Source of the DNA: Bacteroidota bacterium
Lineage (GTDB): Bacteria > Bacteroidota > Ignavibacteria > UBA10030 > UBA8401
Assembly (NCBI GenBank): GCA_041658205.1
Contig: JBBAAO010000001.1
Span: forward strand, 2,170,001-2,234,000
Direction of reading: 5' to 3'
Length of the DNA stretch: 64,000 nt
The notes below the pieces were generated by a model. The model did no database searches. It was not told the DNA's origin and saw nothing but the letters and a program-made list of their open reading frames with translations. Shown here one piece after another: positions 35,101-41,265 of the stretch. The translations under genes and the position numbers were made by a program. How positions within the stretch are numbered: position 1 is the stretch's first letter; each line of letters opens with the position of its first letter.

Positions 35101-35301
35101 CGGATGATTGATAGAGGATGCTGCTTTCGCTTCCTGCATCAGTCGTTGATTTCCTTCTTCGGTATCAGCGGTGTGCGACGGAAGAAACTTCAGCGCAACA
35201 AAGCGGTCGAGTTTTGTATCAATGGCTTTATAAACAACGCCCATGCCCCCTTCACCCAATTTCTCGAGAATAGTATAATGCGATATTGTTTTCCCGATCA
35301 T
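32176..35301 (-). CDS. Ser/Thr kinase-class III nucleotide cyclase-TolB-like-TPR fusion protein
   Basis: 1041 residues carrying three signalling activities. Kinase domain 1-265: glycine loop GEGGMGVVYK, Lys38, alpha-C Glu57, HRDIKPDN (His129-Asp131), DFG 149-151. Class III cyclase 288-458 with metal Asp300 (FTDMVGYS) and Asp343 (IGDAF) and the transition-state pair Asn403/Arg407 (GVNIAARI). Membrane helix 481-499. Periplasmic part: TolB-N/FlgO-like domain about 585-705 (YRIAVLPFSNISP, FADGMTEELIS), then TPRs to the end. The residue before T-x-G-D, usually Lys in adenylate cyclases, is Asp339. The kinase opening is nearly identical to three other kinases in the window. First gene of an operon with a histidine kinase and a regulator, joining three signalling chemistries. 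Confidence 0.92.
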   Translation of the reverse strand: MIGKTISHYTILEKLGEGGMGVVYKAIDTKLDRFVALKFLPSHTADTEEGNQRLMQEAKAASSINHPTVCVIYDFEEADGKQFIAMEYVEGMTLRQRMALTPLSLDEIIDVTINIIAALKEAHNKGIVHRDIKPDNIMITNQHQVKVMDFGLAKLKDSIFKTRKSVRVGTLAYLAPEQILGKEINSQTDIFALGVVLYEMTTRRLPFRGEHEAAVMYSILHEECTPVHRYAPDVPTEFVLIIERALKKESRDRFQSAGEMEIQLRQYWKKQSSGSIAPSASASNLPSAQKRRLSAIVFTDMVGYSALAQKNESLSLELLAQQQVIVRSVVPNFSGKEIDTIGDAFFLEFESALEASRCAVEIQKSIREHNGSMAPEKQIHIRIGIHIGDVIHIDNKVQGDGVNIAARIEPIADSGGICVSEDVARQIRNKIDLPLLKIGRPQLKNIQIPVDIYKIVLPWEKQRSGITERMLFTYRRKKIQAIGIALLIVVSSVVTFLLWQNNDPVLSANISAVRDTSGTTVHSTIDNITQTPVMSNASTNSQKEENISPGSIHMPLNNTSSQTEMLRDTAPTDVVRELMIPSNDYRIAVLPFSNISPNKEDEYFADGMTEELISTLSKIQQIRVIARTSIIQYRGSNKKISEIGNELKVKAILTGSVRKSGKKLRITVQLIDVSNQEHLWSEEYNSELTDVFDIQSNVAKRVANALPLKLIAPINQNADSRRQVNIEAYTLYLQGRFYWNKRFPLDLLQSVEYFKKSIQKDSQFSLAYAGLADAYVLLGNFYVLPPPEAYPLAKKAALKALELDASLPEAHTSLGFTLMHYDWNWSEAEKEFRTSLELNPSYAMGQSWYAYFLTVTGRFDEAVAARKHAQELDPLSIVISSEIGLTLYFSGKFQEAIDQYQTVLRSDPSFYAAYIPLGGALLQQKRYDEAIVAFKKARIYSLNHPIPTAALAYAYAVSGKRKESRTIAEELKKNSVKTYISPYWIGIIYAGLGENETAFQWMKKGIDQHDGSMILLKVEPILGTLRNDKRYTELLTNIGLN

Positions 35302-35677
35302 TTTGAAAATCCTTTAGAAAGGCGAAGAATTTCGGGGAAAATATTAGAATTGTAAAAGGATCCGGACAGAGAATATAGATTCACTGAGGTCATTCGTCGA
35401 AATTTTCGCCGAGACGAACGCATAGGGTATGAGCTTACAAGAGTATTACATCTTTATTACGTGCGGAAAGTTAGAAAATGGGCGTAACAGAAGCAAATTA
35501 AAACAAATTTTCACAGTGAAAGTGTTGAAAGGAATTTGTTGAACGGCATTTCGATCGATTTACTACAGTTTCGAATTACGGAAATGGGCTCAGCACCGTC
35601 ACTATTCAACTACCAATGCACGGGGTGGATTTTTGACCATGATCCTCGAGATTGACCAGGTCAGTTTTTATAAAAAT
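35302..35677. other. Gene-free stretch between the kinase/cyclase gene and the TPR gene
   Basis: 376 bp. No ORF with a ribosome binding site is seen on either strand. A loose inverted repeat TTCGTC/GACGAA (35393-35398 with 35413-35418) and a TGACC/GGTCA pair near 35650-35662 are present; neither has a T tract. Probably promoter region of the kinase/cyclase operon plus the 3' end of the TPR unit. Confidence 0.5.
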
Positions 35678-36331
35678 TCACCACGTTTTACCCCGTTGCG
35701 TCAACCATTGTTGAATTTCTTCATCGCCAAGTGCGGCTGCTTTTTGATACGCAGCTATTTGCTTCGCGTCGTCACCTTTCATTTCATATGCATGCCCCAA
35801 ATATTTGTACCCCTCGGACGATTTCGAATTACGATCGATAACTTTTTGGAACATAACAATCGCCTTCTCTGGATTGCGATGATGAAGGTGCACGAATCCT
35901 AAATTGAAGTAATGATTTGTTTTTTTGGGATTAAATTTAATCGACTTTTCATAGAGCTGAATGGCTTTATCATAATTCCCCTTTTCATAATATATCACAC
36001 CTAAATTATTATAAACATCGGACTCCTTAGGATCGAGCTTGATTGCTTGTTCATAGAGCAATATTGCACTATCAATATTCCCTTTTTTATAAAATGCTAA
36101 CCCTTGATTAAAGTACGGGTTCACATTATTTTTATCAAATTCAATAGCTTTTTGGTAGAACTGTATGGCGCTGTCAAGTTCTCCTTTGTCCATTAAAGCA
36201 ATTCCTTCTCTATTGTAATCCTTAGAAGACACTTCATCAACTGGCTCTATCAAAAGAAAAATATAAGCAAGAAGAAAAATAGTCCCTACAGCGAATGCAA
36301 TAATACCTGCTACGGTCAGAAATTTCTTCAA
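35678..36331 (-). CDS. Membrane-anchored TPR protein
   Basis: 217 residues: one N-terminal membrane helix (about 5-27), a 20-residue linker, then four to five tetratricopeptide repeats from about 38 to 205 (IQFYQKAIEFDKNNVNPYFN, AILLYEQAIKLDPKESDVYN, AIQLYEKSIKFNPKKTNHYF). Likely a periplasmic protein-protein adaptor. The start appears to be TTG at 36331 with GGAGAA just upstream. The repeats resemble the periplasmic TPR tails of the Ser/Thr kinases at 32176 and 46818, so it may be an accessory of that signalling island; that is inference. It stands alone between gene-free gaps. Confidence 0.85.
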   Translation of the reverse strand: MKKFLTVAGIIAFAVGTIFLLAYIFLLIEPVDEVSSKDYNREGIALMDKGELDSAIQFYQKAIEFDKNNVNPYFNQGLAFYKKGNIDSAILLYEQAIKLDPKESDVYNNLGVIYYEKGNYDKAIQLYEKSIKFNPKKTNHYFNLGFVHLHHRNPEKAIVMFQKVIDRNSKSSEGYKYLGHAYEMKGDDAKQIAAYQKAAALGDEEIQQWLTQRGKTW

Positions 36332-36476
36332 TTCTTCTCCAGTAATTTAAGATAGCAATTAACTTCACGATCTTTATTTACATGCCGTATATGAACCCGC
36401 AAAACAAGATGTGACAAGGTCTATTTTCAACAATCGGATCCAATAATTGAGCCTTAATGTAAAGATACTTTCAACC

Positions 36477-36505
36477 AAAAAAAAACGCCAATCGTAAGAT
36501 TGGCG
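36477..36505 (-). terminator. Rho-independent terminator after the second propeller-kinase regulator
   Basis: Minus strand: perfect 8-bp stem CGCCAATC/GATTGGCG with a TTAC loop followed by nine T residues, 38 bp after the regulator stop at 36544. It ends the kinase-regulator transcript. Confidence 0.9.
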
Positions 36506-36543
36506 GGTATGTTGTAAATGGCTTACATGTAGAAAATGTTGTG

Positions 36544-37206
36544 TTATACTATCTTTTCTTTAATCGTCTTTGCTACTGCATCTGGCAGCGAATTGACATG
36601 CAGCTTGCTGTAAATATTCCTGATATGAAAATCGACGGTATGGTAGCTGATAAAAATTTTGTCCGCAATTTTTTTACGGGAGATACCCAGTATGAGAAGT
36701 TCAAGAATTTCTTTTTCCCGCTCTGTCAACCCATAATCGAATGCGGGTTTATTTGCTCTTTTAAACGCAGAGAGAATTTTGCTCGCAATATAGGCGTTGA
36801 TCGGAGCACCCCCTTTCATCGCATCTTCAATGGATTGAATTATCGAATCCGTAGAAGTCGCTTTTAATAAATATCCATCTGCACCGCTCGAAATCGCCTG
36901 AAATATCTGCTCTTCATCATCCTGAACCGTCAAAATAAGCACTTTGGTGGATGGAGATATCCGCTTTATTTTTTTGAGTGTAGTAATGCCGTCAATCCCC
37001 GGCAGGACGAGATCGAGCAGAAGAAGCTCTGGAGGTGTTTCGTTTTGAAACGCTTGCAAGGTAAGTTCGCCCGTTTCAAATGCTTTACATTCAGTAACCC
37101 ATGGGATCTGTTGAGCAAGTTTTTCAATGTTTTGGCGGTATACTTTATTATCCTCAACAATCCACAACGAAATAGCACTATTCTTGATATCAGTTATTTC
37201 ACTCAT
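36544..37206 (-). CDS. NarL/LuxR-type response regulator (second propeller-kinase partner)
   Basis: 220 residues. Receiver about 12-135 with EDN 18-20, phosphoacceptor Asp65 (LLLDLVLPG) and switch lysine in LLKATST; LuxR-type HTH about 155-215 (LTEREKEILELLILGISRKK, then IFISYHTVDFHIRNIYSKL). ATG 37206 has AAGGA seven bases upstream. It follows the propeller kinase (stop 37260) by 53 bp that hold overlapping inverted repeats (37232-37259), and a terminator follows. It is the paralogue of 20981-21622 with the same kinase-regulator order; no secreted target genes sit next to this pair, so its regulon is elsewhere or in the signalling island. Confidence 0.93.
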   Translation of the reverse strand: MSEITDIKNSAISLWIVEDNKVYRQNIEKLAQQIPWVTECKAFETGELTLQAFQNETPPELLLLDLVLPGIDGITTLKKIKRISPSTKVLILTVQDDEEQIFQAISSGADGYLLKATSTDSIIQSIEDAMKGGAPINAYIASKILSAFKRANKPAFDYGLTEREKEILELLILGISRKKIADKIFISYHTVDFHIRNIYSKLHVNSLPDAVAKTIKEKIV

Positions 37207-37231
37207 ATCCTTAGAGTATCCAGAATACGAG

Positions 37232-37259
37232 GTAGTTACAACTACGAATGTTCGTAGTT
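37232..37259 (-). promoter_or_regulatory. Overlapping inverted repeats between kinase stop and regulator start
   Basis: AACTACGAATGTTCGTAGTT (37240-37259) is a perfect 9+9 inverted repeat with a two-base centre. Its left arm also pairs with GTAGTT at 37232-37237, giving two mutually exclusive hairpins in the RNA. It ends 26 bases before the regulator ATG. Could be a DNA operator or a translational switch controlling the kinase:regulator ratio. Confidence 0.55.
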
Positions 37260-40200
37260 TTATGAAAAGGGGATTGTCAGAAAGAGCGACGTTCCATGCT
37301 CATCAGGAATAATGTTCAAGGTTCCACGACACGACAATGCGCGGTTTTTCATGCTGGTTAAACCGAGTCCATCACGCTTTATATTTTGTTGAATAAATTT
37401 TCCATTGTCACGGATGATCATATGCAGTTGTGAATTCTCTTCCGAAAAAGAAATGGTCACTTTTGTGGCTCCGGAATGTTTCACTACGTTATGAATAGCT
37501 TCTTTATAAATAAGAAAAAGGTTCCTTCGATGTTCAAGCGATAGAGCAAAGTTCGGGGTTCCCGAAAATTCAAACTCTATGTTCGTTGACCGCAGCAGAG
37601 ATTTTGCCGTCTCTTTCATTTTGAGAAATAGATTTTCCGTAGAATCATTTTGCGGATTAATAAACCAAACAATATCCCGCATGGCATTGGCTGTTTGTAT
37701 TGCTGTTTGTCCGATATCCAGTAATTCCTGCTTATCCTTTTCGGAGAATTTGTCGTCGCGTGCTTTCATTTGTGTTGCAATCGCTATTCCGCTTAAATTA
37801 CTCCCGATCTCATCGTGTAAATCTCCGGCAATTTTCATCCGGACGTTTTGCATTTCATATATTTTTATCATCCGATACCGATACACACTATAGACCATCG
37901 ATAGTATTGCGATAATCACCAATCCTTTGAACCACCATGTCATCCAAAACGCCGGCACGATTGTAATTACTGCCATTTTCTTTGGAACACCCCATACACC
38001 ATCCCGATTACTGGCTTGAATGATGAAATCATATGTCCCGGGATGCACATCGGTATATGTTGCTGTTGTATTATCACCGGATTGATGCCATGTATCGTCA
38101 AACCCTGTGAGCATGTATTTAAATTGATTTTTTTTGTGCGGTAGATAATCCAAGAATGCATACTCTATAGAAAAGAAGTTTTGATTGAATTCTAAAGTGA
38201 TTTCCTTCCCGGGATCGGCTAATTCCGATATTGCAATCTCTCTGCCAAAAACTTTAAAGGAAGTCATAACAACGTTTGATACGAATGTATCATTTTTCAT
38301 ATCTTCCGGCTTGAATGAAATGTATCCATCTCTTCCGCCAAAATACAGTTTGCCGTCATGAGTGTTGAGACTGGTCCTCCAGTTGAATTCATTGTTTCTA
38401 AGACCATCATCAGTGGTATACGTTCGGAATGTTTCTGTTGCCGGATTGAATTTTGCAAGTCCGTTTATCGTTCCCATCCATAAATTTCCATAGTGATCTT
38501 CTTCAATGGAAAAAACAATATCATGGGGCAAACCATTTGCCGTTGTATATCGCTTAAAGGTATTATTTGAATCAATATATTTGGATACACCCCCTCCGAA
38601 AGTACCTATCCATATTCTTCCCTGTGAATCTTCAAACACCGTCGTTTCGATTTCTGGAGTCAGCGAAGAAGGAATATTTTTATTGACGGCAAAACGCGAT
38701 ACTTTATTTGTCTTTGTATGATATCGCGTTGGACCCATCCATATCGTACCATGATGATCTTGAAGAAATGGAAAGGGAAACTCGTCAAGCTCTTCAATAT
38801 TTGTTTTTTTTGAAAGATAATCGTTGATCCGAATAAACGTACCCTTTGTTCGATCCATCACATCTGCGCCAAATTGTGTACCAACAAGGAATGTTCCATC
38901 ATCCAATTCCAATAAGCGTGCCGTTAGATTGCTTCGAAGTGATGTTGAATCTTTTGGATTATGGAAATAGTTAGTAAATGTTTTGTAATCACGATGTAAT
39001 TTTTTTAGGCCTATTCCTTTTGTGGCAATCCATATTGTTCCAAAACGGTCTTCGTAAATATCCGATATATTATTCTCTGCTATTTTTTGAGGATCCACTC
39101 CTGTATAGCAAAATATTGTAGTATCTCCTGTCGTAGCATCGATTTTTATGAAGCCATCTCCATCATACCCAATCCACAGATTCTTATTGCGATCTTGATA
39201 AATTTTTGTGACAGTGGTGCTTCTCTGATCATGTTTTTTATTTGCAAAATCTTCATGCCGTTCAAACATTTTTGTTGCTGATAATTTGCATAAGCCGGTT
39301 TCGGTGCCAAACCAAATGTTCCCCGAATAATCTTCAAGAATACACCGAATATTGTTACCGGTAAGCCCTTTCTCGTCAGATGAAGTTGCACGGATGTTTG
39401 TTATCATTTGATCCTTTGTTCCCATTCGTTCAACAAGATAAACTCCATCATGACCATATGAACCGAGCCACAGTCGCTTCTGCCTGTCAAGAATAATAGG
39501 TTTGATGAGATTTTTTCCTATCGCAGAGGGAATAAAATGAGCAACCTTTAACGTCCTTTTATTTACTATATCCACACCAGTATGTAGACCAACAATAAGC
39601 AACGAATCTCTAAACGGTAGTATTGATATGACGCTGTTCATTGCCAACGATTGTGGATCCTTCGGATCATGTAGAACGGAGAGTACTGATCCCGTCTTAG
39701 GATTGAATTTGAAAAGACCTCGAATGTTGGAAGCAATCCATAACTCTCCGTTATGCATTGGGTAAATGGCAGTGATATCAATTCCAATAAGGTATCGGCG
39801 TAATATTTTTTCCCTTTGATCATAACTAAATAATCCGCCATTCAGAGACCCAATCCATATTAATCCTTGTGAATCTTCAGCAAAACACCGAACTAAATTA
39901 TTACTGGTTGCTTTCTCTAATTTGAGATAATTATTCAATAAACTAAATTGTTCAGTTTTTCTGTCAAATAGACATACACCGCCGCCCCACGTTCCGACCC
40001 ACAAATTTCCCTTGCTGTCCTCAAATAATGTCCGAATGTAATTTACTTGCAGTGTGTGCGTATAATTATAAAATGTCTTGAAGTTTTTTCCATCAAATCG
40101 ATTAAGTCCGTTAGCTGTACCAATCCATAGATACCCGTCGCGAGTTTGTACTATCGCATTAACTGTGTTTTCAGACAATCCATTTTTTAAAGTGAATTGT

Positions 40201-40289
40201 TCAAACGTAAATGGTGATTGTGAGATTGCAATAGAAGGGAATAGAAATACTACGCAAAGCAGGATGATATTATGACATGTTGTTTTCAC
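37260..40289 (-). CDS. Two-component propeller sensor histidine kinase (second copy)
   Basis: About 1009 residues. Signal peptide after GTG 40289 (KTTCHNIILLCVVFLFPSIA); the frame is open back to ATG 40427, which would add a 46-residue basic extension before the signal peptide, so the start is uncertain. Two Reg_prop propellers (about 25-660, repeats such as DGYLWIGTANGLNRFDG and GRIWIGTFGGGVSKYID), Y_Y_Y domain (about 680-770), membrane helix after PAFWMTWWF, phosphoacceptor His825 (GDLHDEIGSNLSG), HATPase N-box KEAIHNVVKHS. The G1 loop reads DNGKFIQQN, without the usual second glycine, though a GLGLTSM G2 box is kept. Domain order matches 21806-24895. Regulator follows directly. Confidence 0.9.
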   Translation of the reverse strand: MKTTCHNIILLCVVFLFPSIAISQSPFTFEQFTLKNGLSENTVNAIVQTRDGYLWIGTANGLNRFDGKNFKTFYNYTHTLQVNYIRTLFEDSKGNLWVGTWGGGVCLFDRKTEQFSLLNNYLKLEKATSNNLVRCFAEDSQGLIWIGSLNGGLFSYDQREKILRRYLIGIDITAIYPMHNGELWIASNIRGLFKFNPKTGSVLSVLHDPKDPQSLAMNSVISILPFRDSLLIVGLHTGVDIVNKRTLKVAHFIPSAIGKNLIKPIILDRQKRLWLGSYGHDGVYLVERMGTKDQMITNIRATSSDEKGLTGNNIRCILEDYSGNIWFGTETGLCKLSATKMFERHEDFANKKHDQRSTTVTKIYQDRNKNLWIGYDGDGFIKIDATTGDTTIFCYTGVDPQKIAENNISDIYEDRFGTIWIATKGIGLKKLHRDYKTFTNYFHNPKDSTSLRSNLTARLLELDDGTFLVGTQFGADVMDRTKGTFIRINDYLSKKTNIEELDEFPFPFLQDHHGTIWMGPTRYHTKTNKVSRFAVNKNIPSSLTPEIETTVFEDSQGRIWIGTFGGGVSKYIDSNNTFKRYTTANGLPHDIVFSIEEDHYGNLWMGTINGLAKFNPATETFRTYTTDDGLRNNEFNWRTSLNTHDGKLYFGGRDGYISFKPEDMKNDTFVSNVVMTSFKVFGREIAISELADPGKEITLEFNQNFFSIEYAFLDYLPHKKNQFKYMLTGFDDTWHQSGDNTTATYTDVHPGTYDFIIQASNRDGVWGVPKKMAVITIVPAFWMTWWFKGLVIIAILSMVYSVYRYRMIKIYEMQNVRMKIAGDLHDEIGSNLSGIAIATQMKARDDKFSEKDKQELLDIGQTAIQTANAMRDIVWFINPQNDSTENLFLKMKETAKSLLRSTNIEFEFSGTPNFALSLEHRRNLFLIYKEAIHNVVKHSGATKVTISFSEENSQLHMIIRDNGKFIQQNIKRDGLGLTSMKNRALSCRGTLNIIPDEHGTSLFLTIPFS

Positions 40290-40563
40290 TGTGTGTTTCG
40301 TCAATACAATTAAGTCAGACAAGTAGATTATTGTGAGGCGTGTTAAAGGCAAAAAAAAGCGATCATACCAAGCAGTCGATAATATTTTCTTAACGATAAT
40401 GAAACGATTTACCATGCCATCATACATTTTTGTGAATATATGGGAGTATTATTTTCCATTCTCATTGTTCGCGTTATCATTAGTCTTTAAGGGTGGCATC
40501 TCTTAATGCAGGATTTCGTTAAACTGACTTCATGCTTTACAAAGCAATGAAATGATATGATAT

Positions 40564-41265
40564 TTACATCCCGTACATCAGCCGGTTTCCAAGTTCTTCC
40601 GGAAGTTTTGCGGCATAGATCTTTTCCGCCGCTGTTTGAATATCGTATTGAGATCGAATCAGTTCATACTCCCATGTCGAAGAATCGAAGATCCCAAAAG
40701 CGAGTTTTGGGTTCCCATCCCTCGGCTGGCCGACACTTCCCACATTGATCAGATATTGATCATCCGGCGTAATATTCTTTGCACGGCCGTGACTAGTGAA
40801 GATTCCGGGAACATGGGTGTGACCGATAAAGCAAATCTTCTCTTCAAAATAACGGATCGCAGAGGAGGCATCATCATTGTCGATGATATAATCCCACGCT
40901 TCCGGTGTATTGGGGGAAGAGTGTACGATCAATATATTTTCTTTTTTGGCAACCATCGGAAGAGATAACAAGAATGTTTTGCTTTCATCGGTCAGCTGCT
41001 GCGAAGTCCACACCACTGCTTTTTTTGCAATAGCGTTAAAGTCGTGCGCTTGAGAGACATCCAAAGCGGCAGCATCATGATTACCTAAGACCACAGTGGA
41101 ACAACGTTTGCGAACGATATCGACACATTCGTTGGGATTGGCACCGTAACCGACCACATCGCCGAGACAGATGATCTCATCGATCTGCTTCTCATCGATA
41201 ATGGACAATGCTCTTTGCAGCGCTTCTAAATTCGAGTGTATATCTGAGATAATTGCGTATTTCAT
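40564..41265 (-). CDS. Calcineurin-like metallophosphoesterase (YfcE/diadenosine-tetraphosphatase-like)
   Basis: 233-residue cytoplasmic enzyme with every metal motif: SDIHSN (Asp8, His10), LGDVVGYGANPN (Asp36), GNHDAA (Asn62, His63), IVHSSPN and GHTHVPG, followed by INVGSVGQPRDGNP typical of this phosphoesterase group. Its ATG overlaps the TGA of the Ser/Thr kinase gene by four bases, so the two are made together. Known members act on phosphodiesters, dinucleoside polyphosphates or phosphoproteins. Tight coupling to a kinase makes a phosphoprotein phosphatase role attractive but unproven. No signal peptide. Confidence 0.88.
   Translation of the reverse strand: MKYAIISDIHSNLEALQRALSIIDEKQIDEIICLGDVVGYGANPNECVDIVRKRCSTVVLGNHDAAALDVSQAHDFNAIAKKAVVWTSQQLTDESKTFLLSLPMVAKKENILIVHSSPNTPEAWDYIIDNDDASSAIRYFEEKICFIGHTHVPGIFTSHGRAKNITPDDQYLINVGSVGQPRDGNPKLAFGIFDSSTWEYELIRSQYDIQTAAEKIYAAKLPEELGNRLMYGM

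Noticed and set aside
35393..35418. TTCGTC/GACGAA inverted repeat before the kinase/cyclase gene
   Set aside because: Six-base arms with a 14-base spacer are expected by chance in a region this size; no promoter element nearby.
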